Of a stretch of DNA of 64,000 nucleotides, positions 52,103 to 59,702 are shown piece after piece (the first letter of the stretch is position 1; each line of letters starts with the position of its first letter). Source of the DNA: Janthinobacterium sp. Marseille. GTDB taxonomy: Bacteria > Pseudomonadota > Gammaproteobacteria > Burkholderiales > Burkholderiaceae_D. Made by a program: the position numbers and the translations under genes. The notes under the pieces were generated by a model. The model saw only the letters and a list, made by a program, of their open reading frames with translations, was not told where the DNA came from and made no database searches. Location: the NCBI RefSeq assembly GCF_000013625.1, contig NC_009659.1, positions 1,798,001-1,862,000 of the forward strand, given 5' to 3'.

Positions 52103-55100
52103 ATGAATGTAAAATTTGCGTACACAAGTTGCTCACGATTTTCGTATTTTTTTGTGGCTTTGGTATTGGTGTTGGCGATATCTACCAGTTTGTCGCCGGT
52201 GCTAGCGCAAACCTTTAGCGGTTCAGAGACCACTAATGGTCCTTTTTCAAACGGCAATCAAGAGTTCCTGGACAGTAGTAGCCTCAATGCATCTAGCGCC
52301 AATACCATCAGCGGTGGGGCGCAGAATTTTCGGGATAACAGCTCATTGAATATTACTGCAGGTAACGCAATTAGTGATGGGTGGCAGCAGTTCTGGGGCA
52401 ACAGCGTGCTCAATGCGTCTGTGGCAAATGCATTGAATGGCGGATCTCAGACTTTCTGGGATAACAGTATTCTCAATGCAAATACTGCCGATGCAATCAG
52501 TGAAAATGCGTGGCTGGTCTTTATGGACAACAGCATTCTCAATGTCAACGTTGCTAATGCAATCAGTGGCGGTATGCTGCAGTTCTTTGATAACAGCGTG
52601 CTCAACGCGTCGGAGGCAAATGCATTGAATGGTGGGTCACAGTATTTCTATAAGAACAGTATTCTTAACGCATCTGTAGCCAATGCAATCAATAATGGGT
52701 TCCAGGATTTCTATGGCGGCAGCTCACTCAATGCATCTGCCGCCAACGCAATTAGTGGTGGGCAGCAGAACTTCCGGGGGGATAGTCGTAGCGGCAGGCT
52801 CAATGCATCTGTCAGCAATGCAATCAGTGGGGGCAAGCAGTTTTTTTATGGCGAGAGCATGCTGAATGCTACTGCTGCCAATGCGATTAGTGGCGGGTAT
52901 CAGCAATTCAATGATAAAAGCGCCCTCAATGCTTCTGCTGAGTATGCAATTGGCGGCGGCTCCCAGTTCTTCATGGGTGACGCTACCCTCAACGCATCTG
53001 TCGCCAACGCAATCCGTGGCGGGGAGCAGATGTTCCTGAGCTCATGGTTTAATGATAAGGGTAGCGGCAGGCTCAATGCATCTGCTAGCAATGCAATCAG
53101 TGGGGGCAAGCAGTTTTTTTATGACGGGAGTATGCTGAATGCTACTGCTGTCAATGCGATCAGCGGTGGAAGACAGGAGTTCTTTGATAATGCCAAGCTC
53201 AACGCATCTGCCGCCAATGTGATCAGTGGCGGGGAGCAGATTTTCCGCAACAATAGCATACTGAATGCCACTGCTGCCAATGCAATCAGCGATCATCCAC
53301 TGACACGTTTTTATTATCAGACCTTTTATGACAGTAGTACCCTCAATGCTTCTGCCGCGTATGCAGTCAGTGGTGGGAGGCAACAGTTCTTTGGTAAAAG
53401 CGTGCTCAATGCTACTGCAGGCTACGCAGTCAGTGGTGGATACCAGATGTTCCAGGACGACAGCACGCTCAATGCTTTTGCACGCAATGCAGTCAGTGGC
53501 GGAGACCAAAGTTTCTACGGCCGGAGTGTCCTGAATGCCTCGGTTGCGAACGCCGTTATCGGGGGAGGACAGGGATTCTGGGGCAACAGCGTGCTTAATG
53601 CTACCGCGACTGATGCAATCAGTGGTGGAAAGCAGAGTTTCTACGGAAATAGCGTGCTGAATGCATCTGCAAGCAACGCAATTAGTGGCGGCAGCTACTT
53701 TTTTGCGGAAGGCGGCACGCTCAATGTGTTGGCTGATAACGCTCTTGGCAACAAGGTAAAAATCAATTTTGGGGCTGAAGATGGCGTTGTGGGCTGGGGG
53801 ATTTTGCGTCTGAATGCTTACAACACAGTGATTGGTGGTATTAACAATACAGTTACCAAATGTATAGGTATAGGTAGTGACTGTGCAGATACCTACTTAG
53901 GTGTGATTCGCAATGATGGTGCGATGGATGCTGTACTCACTGTCGATACTTCGATTAAGGGTGACTCGGATTTTTCCGGCTTCGTGCAGGATGGCAGTGG
54001 TAGCGGCAAGCTGGGTTTGCGCAAGACCGGGGATAATGTCCTGGTGTTGAGCGGAATCACTACCTATTCAGGCGACACCACGGTTGACGGCGGCACATTG
54101 CAGTTTGGTAACGGCACCAGCGCAGGCCGCCATAATCTGGGTGGCAAGATCAATGTACTAGCCGGCGAACTCGTGATAAAGGCGCCGGCCGCCGTCAGTG
54201 TCGCGCAAGGTGTCCGCTTCAGTGATAAGACTACGCTGTCCATTGCCGCGAATACCAATACACCTTCCTTGCAGGCGGATCATCTGTCACTGGGTAAGGA
54301 TGTCACTTTCAATTTGCGCGGTATCTATGATGCAAGCCAGCTCGACAAAGTACTGATTTCTACCAACAAGGGGATAGATGGCGATTTCGCCAAAATCTTG
54401 ATCGGTGGTTTCAACGGCACGGTTGACTACCTGACGCTTAACACGCGCAAATCGGATGACGGTCGGCAGTATCTGGCAAGTTATGGCTTGAGCTGGACTG
54501 CCGCCAATAATCTGGCGCATGGCACATTCACCATTAACAATGCCGATGATAATTTTGACATAGGCATCGTGCTGCGTGACCAGGCGCCCAATGCTGCGCT
54601 CGGCTGGGATGGAAAATCACTGAGCAAGGCCGGGGCCGGTACCCTGATCCTGTCTGCCAATAATACTTACACCGGCGGCACAACGATCTCTGCCGGTACC
54701 TTGCAGATCGGTGATAGCGGTACGACAGGTTCCATCATTGGTGATGTGACGAATAATGGTACGCTGAGTTTCAATCGTCGTGACAATGCGACATTTGCCG
54801 GGCGTGTCACGGGTAGCGGCACGCTCAGGCAGATAGGCAAGGGCACACTCAATCTCAACGGTGACAACTCCGGTTTCTCAGGGCTGACCAAAGTCGAGGC
54901 CGGCACCCTGATCGTCGGTTCCGGCGATGCTTATGCCAGGGCCGTATTGGGTGGATCTGTCGAGGTGCTGGATGGCGGCACGCTTGGCGGTGTTGGCGCA
55001 GTTGGTTCCGGTGCCGGTTCGAAACTACGCATTGCTGATGGCGGTACGCTGGCTGCCGGTAATTCGATTGGTACCTTGACGGTGGATGGCGACCTTATTT

Positions 55101-56470
55101 TTGAGAAGGGTGCGAAGCTGAAGGTTGAAGTCGATCCGCAAGGCAAGGATGCGGATCTGGTTCGGGTTACAGGCGACGCGACATTGAATGGCGGCTCGGT
55201 CGTGCATATAGGTGCAAATGGCAAATATCAACTGCGTTCGACCTATACCATCCTGACTGCAGGTGGCAAGTTGAGCGGTAAATTTGATAAGGTCAAGAGC
55301 GACTTCGCTTTCCTGGATCCCAAGCTGCTCTATGACTATGGTGTCGGTAAAGTTGATCTTGAACTGGTACGTAACTCGGTTGATTTTGATGCCATGGCCG
55401 GCACGCCGAATCAAATCGCTACCGCGTATGCGATAGATAGTATGGGCCTGGCGGCCGGGCATGCAGTCTATGACGCGATTGCACAGTTGCCAGCCAATAC
55501 TGAGTTGATTCGTAACAGCTTTGACCAGCTGTCAGGCGAAATCCATGCATCCGCCAAAACCACATTGATCGAAGACAGTCGCCTGCTCCGTGATGCCGCC
55601 ACCGAGCGTATCCGCGCGATGGCCAGGGTTGCGGCACCGACGTCTGCGTGGGCCCAGGGCATGGGTACGTGGAGTCATATCAATAGCGATGGCAATGCCG
55701 GCCGACTTCACTACAATACCGGCGGCTTCGTCGCTGGTGTTGATACTGTGGCGGCGGATCACTGGCGTCTGGGCGTGCTGGCCGCCTATAGCAATACCTC
55801 GTTCAAGGCGAGGGCCCGTGCCTCATCCGGCTCCAGTAACAACTATTCGCTGGGCCTGTATGGCGGCAGGAGTTGGGAGATTGCGGGTGGCAAGCTTGGT
55901 TTGCGTAGCGGTCTTGCTTATACCTTGCACGATATGAAGACCAGTCGCCTGGCTGCCATCCCCGGATTCAAGGACACTCTCAGCGGCGACTATCGCGGCA
56001 CTACCTTGCAGGCTTACGCAGATGTGGGTTACGGCCTGGAGAACAGTTGGGGAAACCTTGAACCCTTCGCCAATCTGGCTTACATCCGCTTTCGCAGCAA
56101 TGGTTTTGCCGAACAGGGCGGGGCGGCGGCATTGGATGCCGGCAGCCAGAACACCAGTACGAGTTTCACCACCATTGGCTTACGTACTGTCAATCAGCTT
56201 GCTTTGGGTGGAAAAAGCGCGACTGTGCGTGGTGCGCTGGGTTGGCGTCATGCCTTTGGCGATAGTGCTCCATTATCGACGCAGGCGTTTTCGGCGGGTG
56301 AGGCCTTCACGGTGGCAGGTGCGCCTATCGTCAAAAACAGCGCATTGCTTGAAACCAGTCTCGATCTGCGCCTGTCGACATCAACCACGCTCAGCTTTGC
56401 CTATCAAGGCCAGCTTGGCATGGATGCGAAGCAGCATTCGGTCAAAGCCAATTTGCTGGTGAGGTTTTGA
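52103..56470 (+). CDS. Autotransporter with about 22 tandem 21-residue repeats
   Basis: A 1455-residue type Va protein. The signal peptide ends near SPVLAQ. Residues about 55-555 are 22-23 copies of a 21-residue unit of the form F-x-x-x-S-x-LNASxANAISGGxQ-x. Next come autotransporter beta-strand repeats (GDTTVDGGTLQFGN; GGTTISAGTLQIGDSG) and, from about residue 1170, a pertactin-type barrel (SAWAQGMGTWSHINSDGNAG). The last residue is Phe (NLLVRF), as expected for barrel insertion. No clear ribosome site is seen. The passenger is poor in cysteine. A structural adhesin is likely; the ligand is unknown. Confidence 0.93.
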   Translation: MNVKFAYTSCSRFSYFFVALVLVLAISTSLSPVLAQTFSGSETTNGPFSNGNQEFLDSSSLNASSANTISGGAQNFRDNSSLNITAGNAISDGWQQFWGNSVLNASVANALNGGSQTFWDNSILNANTADAISENAWLVFMDNSILNVNVANAISGGMLQFFDNSVLNASEANALNGGSQYFYKNSILNASVANAINNGFQDFYGGSSLNASAANAISGGQQNFRGDSRSGRLNASVSNAISGGKQFFYGESMLNATAANAISGGYQQFNDKSALNASAEYAIGGGSQFFMGDATLNASVANAIRGGEQMFLSSWFNDKGSGRLNASASNAISGGKQFFYDGSMLNATAVNAISGGRQEFFDNAKLNASAANVISGGEQIFRNNSILNATAANAISDHPLTRFYYQTFYDSSTLNASAAYAVSGGRQQFFGKSVLNATAGYAVSGGYQMFQDDSTLNAFARNAVSGGDQSFYGRSVLNASVANAVIGGGQGFWGNSVLNATATDAISGGKQSFYGNSVLNASASNAISGGSYFFAEGGTLNVLADNALGNKVKINFGAEDGVVGWGILRLNAYNTVIGGINNTVTKCIGIGSDCADTYLGVIRNDGAMDAVLTVDTSIKGDSDFSGFVQDGSGSGKLGLRKTGDNVLVLSGITTYSGDTTVDGGTLQFGNGTSAGRHNLGGKINVLAGELVIKAPAAVSVAQGVRFSDKTTLSIAANTNTPSLQADHLSLGKDVTFNLRGIYDASQLDKVLISTNKGIDGDFAKILIGGFNGTVDYLTLNTRKSDDGRQYLASYGLSWTAANNLAHGTFTINNADDNFDIGIVLRDQAPNAALGWDGKSLSKAGAGTLILSANNTYTGGTTISAGTLQIGDSGTTGSIIGDVTNNGTLSFNRRDNATFAGRVTGSGTLRQIGKGTLNLNGDNSGFSGLTKVEAGTLIVGSGDAYARAVLGGSVEVLDGGTLGGVGAVGSGAGSKLRIADGGTLAAGNSIGTLTVDGDLIFEKGAKLKVEVDPQGKDADLVRVTGDATLNGGSVVHIGANGKYQLRSTYTILTAGGKLSGKFDKVKSDFAFLDPKLLYDYGVGKVDLELVRNSVDFDAMAGTPNQIATAYAIDSMGLAAGHAVYDAIAQLPANTELIRNSFDQLSGEIHASAKTTLIEDSRLLRDAATERIRAMARVAAPTSAWAQGMGTWSHINSDGNAGRLHYNTGGFVAGVDTVAADHWRLGVLAAYSNTSFKARARASSGSSNNYSLGLYGGRSWEIAGGKLGLRSGLAYTLHDMKTSRLAAIPGFKDTLSGDYRGTTLQAYADVGYGLENSWGNLEPFANLAYIRFRSNGFAEQGGAAALDAGSQNTSTSFTTIGLRTVNQLALGGKSATVRGALGWRHAFGDSAPLSTQAFSAGEAFTVAGAPIVKNSALLETSLDLRLSTSTTLSFAYQGQLGMDAKQHSVKANLLVRF
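52265..53764 (+). repeat. Tandem 63-bp repeats encoding the 21-residue units
   Basis: The coding phrase for LNAS/TxANAISGG recurs at intervals of 63 bases with three insertions (copies 9, 13 and 16 carry extra residues such as SGR and FNDKGSGR). Copies have diverged, so this is an old array. Two longer copies share the string RLNAS, suggesting later internal duplication. Confidence 0.9.
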
Positions 56471-56501
56471 GCAAGGGTAAGCTGTTCGCGTACCTGCCGG
56501 T

Positions 56502-57260
56502 TTAGCTGCAGGTTTCGGTGCCGGCCGCCATCGCCTTCAACAGCGTGAGGTCGAGCAATTCGATTTCACGGTTATTAACTTTCAGCAGTCCCTGTTTCTT
56601 GAATTTGGACAGCAGGCGGCTAATGCTTTCTATGGTCAGGCCGAGATAATTGCCGATGTCTTCACGCGACATGCGCAACTGGAAGCTGGTCGAAGAATAG
56701 CCGCGTGCCATATAACGTGACGCGAGGTTGACGAGGAATGCGGCGAAGCGTTGTTCGGCACGCATATTTCCCAACAGGAGCATGACGCTTTGTTCGCGCG
56801 TGATTTCCTGGCTCATCATGCGATGGAAGTGACGCAGCAGGGTCGGCATGGTACCGAACAACTCTTCCAGGCGCGGGAATGGGATTTCGCACACTTCGCT
56901 ATCTTCCAGCGCCACCGCATTGCAATGATGGCGGTCGGTACTGATCGCATCCATGCCGAGCAATTCACCGGTCATCTGGAAGCCGGTGATTTGCTGTTCG
57001 CCGCCGGCATTGATCTGGCAAGTCTTGAAATGGCCGACCCGTACCGCATACAGATTGGTGAATGCATCGCCCATACGGTACAGATAATCATCGCGCGCAA
57101 CCTTGCGGCGACGGCCGATAATCTTGTCCAGCCGGTCCATATCGTTCTCGCCCAGGCCCATCGGCAGGCACAGCTGATGCATGCTGCAGGTAGAACAACT
57201 TGCGCGCAAGGCGTTGACGCTTAAGGCGGGATCGGTAGTGCTTGGGGATGCTTGGCTCAT
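56502..57260 (-). CDS. fnr: FNR-type oxygen-responsive regulator
   Basis: A 252-residue CRP/FNR-family regulator. The oxygen-sensing [4Fe-4S] cysteines C22, C25, C31 (CSTCSMHQLC) and C124 (VCEIPF) match FNR. The cyclic-nucleotide-like domain is followed by a helix-turn-helix with LRMSREDIGNYLGLTIESIS, containing the E..SR recognition residues that read TTGAT. It should bind the boxes upstream of hemN and ccoN. AGGAAAT precedes its start. It is downstream of fdxA on the same strand, likely one unit. Confidence 0.95.
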   Translation of the reverse strand: MSQASPSTTDPALSVNALRASCSTCSMHQLCLPMGLGENDMDRLDKIIGRRRKVARDDYLYRMGDAFTNLYAVRVGHFKTCQINAGGEQQITGFQMTGELLGMDAISTDRHHCNAVALEDSEVCEIPFPRLEELFGTMPTLLRHFHRMMSQEITREQSVMLLLGNMRAEQRFAAFLVNLASRYMARGYSSTSFQLRMSREDIGNYLGLTIESISRLLSKFKKQGLLKVNNREIELLDLTLLKAMAAGTETCS

Positions 57261-57334
57261 ATATTTCCTGGCTCTATTCTTTACTTGGTCAAACCGCGAT
57301 GCGGTAAGAGTTACTTAAAATGAAAGTAAGGATT

Positions 57335-57679
57335 TCATGTGATCTTGGCATCTATTACCAGCAAGGGCAACTTGTCCTTCACCTGCGCCCATTTCTCATG
57401 CCCGGGCATAGGCTCTTTGGGCTTGCTGATGCGTTTCCAGTCCGGATGTTGTGACAGTTCCCGATTCAAGGCGACGAAGTGCTGCTGTTCCGGTGCAACT
57501 TCGGTGGCACCTATGATGGCGTTGACAGGGCATTCCGGTACGCACACCGAACAATCTATGCATTCATCCGGATTGATTGCCAGGAAGTTCGGACCTTCAA
57601 AAAAACAGTCCATAGGGCAAACGACAACGCAATCGGTGTATTTACATTGAATACATGCTTCAGTGACGACAAACGGCAT
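57335..57679 (-). CDS. fdxA: 7Fe ferredoxin FdxA
   Basis: A 114-residue ferredoxin. The first cluster segment is EACIQCKYTDCVVVCPMDCF (3Fe/4Fe motifs) and the second CIDCSVCVPECPVNAI, as in the Azotobacter/Pseudomonas FdxA group with C-terminal extension ending LLVIDAKIT. It transfers electrons at low potential. It lies directly upstream of fnr. A hairpin of five base pairs between the two (57293-57305) is weak. Confidence 0.95.
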   Translation of the reverse strand: MPFVVTEACIQCKYTDCVVVCPMDCFFEGPNFLAINPDECIDCSVCVPECPVNAIIGATEVAPEQQHFVALNRELSQHPDWKRISKPKEPMPGHEKWAQVKDKLPLLVIDAKIT

Positions 57680-57988
57680 TTCCTGTTTCCATTTCTACGC
57701 TCGAATACGACATTGTAATCGGTCGCGCCGGATTTTCCCCTGAAGGCGGGCTGCGACATGGTTTCGCACGCATATCGACGGACGAAAAAAAATCGCAGCG
57801 ACTGTCCTATTGCTCGTGCTGATGGGCTGATAAGTAAAAGTTATCAAGCGATAATTTCACTAAATATTTGCGTGTGCAGGTATCAATTTCTTGCCTGCAC
57901 AAAGTTAACGCTATATCCTTTCGTACATAGCGAGGGGTGCTTAGGTCAATGCACTCTTTGTCACTACCGAAAACCTTTTTTCTAAAGA
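57680..57988. other. Divergent intergenic region between fdxA and the binding-protein gene
   Basis: 309 bases without a gene. It contains an 8-bp inverted repeat TGTGCAGG/CCTGCACA (57873-57901) with a 13-base spacer, which could be an operator. Confidence 0.5.
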
Positions 57989-58900
57989 ATGAACAACATG
58001 AAAGAACTTCGTATTCTCGCCGACGCTTGTTTTGACGCGCAGGTAGCTAAAGCAGTAGAGCGCTTCAATGCAAGCCACACGGATATCCGTGCGGTCGTCA
58101 GTGCGGCAGGTGCTGCAGATTGCCTGCAGCGTTTAAAAGCAGGGGATAGTTACGACCTGGTGATCCTGGCTGACAGCGCCGTCGCTGCGGCGCTGATGCC
58201 TGGGCAGACCGATGGCTATTACATCTTTGCCGGTAACAGCATGGTGTTGGCGTATGCGCCGGGACAAATACTGAATGCGAAGAACTGGCGCGAAAAACTG
58301 GGGGACGCGAAAGCCTCTATCGGCCACCTCGAACCGAGCGCACATTCGGCCGGATATGCGGCATTGATGGCTTGCATGCTGGCTGACAGCGTTGCGCCCG
58401 GATTGACGCGGATCCTGGTCAATCATCCGGGCCGCAAAGTGGTGACGCCTGCAAGCGAAGCGACTGATTTCGCATTCAGGTACCGGACGGAGTGCATCGC
58501 AAAAAAGATATCATACGCATCCTTGCCAGACACGATGGACCTTTCTAATCCGGCATTCAATGCGCATTACGCTACCGCAAAGCATGACTTGAGCGGCGAC
58601 GGAAAAACCATCGTGAAAGGCTCCTCCATCGCGCATGCACTGGCCATTCCGCTGTCTGCCGAAGAACCGGAAGCGGCGCGTGATTTCATTGAGGTCCTGC
58701 TGCAAAACAATTTCACTGCGCAAGGCTTCCTGCCGCGCAGCGAGATCGTGGGCAAGTCACCATGCCGTATGCATGCAGCGCTGGAAGTCAAAAAACCGGC
58801 ACGCGTGCAGAGCGCCAACTACGAAGACGAAGCAGATGTCCACCTGCTGGAACGTGCGCGTTTGGGCAAGCGTTCGCAGGATTTGGCGAAAGCAGCTTAA
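57989..58900 (+). CDS. Molybdate/tungstate-type solute-binding protein without signal peptide
   Basis: A 303-residue protein resembling periplasmic molybdate or tungstate binding proteins: ELRILADACFDAQVAKAVER, VVSAAGAADCLQRLKAGDSYDLVILAD, SMVLAYAPG, GHLEPSAHSAGY and a C-terminal half ending in LERARLG. No signal peptide or lipobox is found at the start and no ABC transporter genes adjoin it. It might act in the cytoplasm or be a misassigned regulator-like domain. A GNAT gene follows 35 bases downstream. Confidence 0.75.
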   Translation: MNNMKELRILADACFDAQVAKAVERFNASHTDIRAVVSAAGAADCLQRLKAGDSYDLVILADSAVAAALMPGQTDGYYIFAGNSMVLAYAPGQILNAKNWREKLGDAKASIGHLEPSAHSAGYAALMACMLADSVAPGLTRILVNHPGRKVVTPASEATDFAFRYRTECIAKKISYASLPDTMDLSNPAFNAHYATAKHDLSGDGKTIVKGSSIAHALAIPLSAEEPEAARDFIEVLLQNNFTAQGFLPRSEIVGKSPCRMHAALEVKKPARVQSANYEDEADVHLLERARLGKRSQDLAKAA

Positions 58901-58904
58901 AATC

Positions 58905-58933
58905 CTAGCTTCTGAAACCGGAAGCTAGTGTTT
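58905..58933 (+). terminator. Hairpin after the solute-binding-protein gene
   Basis: CTAGCTTC and GAAGCTAG form a perfect 8-bp stem with an eight-base loop followed by TGTTT. It lies immediately before the GNAT start codon and may weaken readthrough or hide the ribosome site. Confidence 0.5.
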
Positions 58934-58935
58934 AA

Positions 58936-59433
58936 ATGAATATTCGTCGTGCTGTTGAATCAGACTTTGGCGCCATGTGGCCGATTTTTCAAAAGGTCGT
59001 GGCGCCGGGTGTGAGCTATGTCTTCGCCGCAGATACCAGTTACGAAGATGGATTTGCATACTGGTTTGGTCCGGGCGTGACTTCATACCTTGCCGTAGAT
59101 GAGGGAAAAGTCATCGGCATGTATAAATTGATTCCGAACCAGCGCGATCTCGGCTCGCATGTCGCGAATGCCTCATTCATGGTTGACCCGGACGTCAGCG
59201 GGAAGGGTATCGGCAGGAAAATGGGTGAGCATTGCCTGCGTACTGCAAAGGCAGCCGGCTACCGCGCAATGCAATTCAACTTCGTCGTCAGCAGCAACGA
59301 TGCCGCGGTCGCCCTGTGGCAGAAACTGGGTTTTGCCATAGTCGGTACCTTGCCGAAAGCTTTCCTGCATAGCAGCCTGGGCTATGTCGATGCATACGTC
59401 ATGCATCGCTTCCTTGATGATATCGAAGCCTGA
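58936..59433 (+). CDS. GCN5-related N-acetyltransferase
   Basis: A 165-residue acetyltransferase of the GNAT fold: MNIRRAVESDFGAMWPIFQ at the start, NASFMVDPDVSGKGIGRKMG as the acetyl-CoA loop (Q/RxxGxG/A class, here GKGIGR), and QKLGFAIVGTLPKAF at the end. The substrate is unknown. It starts directly behind a hairpin and has no strong ribosome site of its own. Confidence 0.9.
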   Translation: MNIRRAVESDFGAMWPIFQKVVAPGVSYVFAADTSYEDGFAYWFGPGVTSYLAVDEGKVIGMYKLIPNQRDLGSHVANASFMVDPDVSGKGIGRKMGEHCLRTAKAAGYRAMQFNFVVSSNDAAVALWQKLGFAIVGTLPKAFLHSSLGYVDAYVMHRFLDDIEA

Positions 59434-59486
59434 TATCCGTCAGCCAAGCTCGTTTCCGCTTGGTCATTCTTCGTTCCTGAGCGATA

Positions 59487-59511
59487 TCGACGTGCTGCTG
59501 TTGCACGTCGA
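59487..59511. repeat. Perfect 9-bp hairpin in the intergenic region
   Basis: TCGACGTGC and GCACGTCGA pair perfectly with a seven-base loop, between the GNAT gene and the Fur-controlled receptor gene. No T-run follows. A second weaker hairpin lies at 59444-59463. Confidence 0.5.
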
Positions 59512-59590
59512 CCACAGCATTTTCTCCTCCGCTACACACTGAAATTCCTCGAATCTGCCGCAGGTATGCGGCTGTCCTTGCATTGTTTAA

Positions 59591-59632
59591 TTGCGATGTC
59601 TGCGTGGCAAACTTATAATGAGAATCATTTTC
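59591..59632 (+). promoter_or_regulatory. Promoter and Fur box of the siderophore receptor unit
   Basis: A -35 (TTGCGA, 59591-59596) and a -10 (TATAAT, 59614-59619) have 17-base spacing. A 19-bp Fur box at 59614-59632 matches the consensus at 16 of 19 positions and covers the -10, fitting iron repression. Confidence 0.85.
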
Positions 59633-59702
59633 ATTTATTGTTTGCAACTGTTTATGTGGTTGCACGCAGGCTCACACTTCTCCAAGAACAAAGGAAACAT
59701 CG

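Noticed and set aside
52265..53764. Possible CRISPR array from regular 63-base spacing
   Set aside because: The repeats are continuous coding sequence in one frame, with degenerate copies and no unique spacers.
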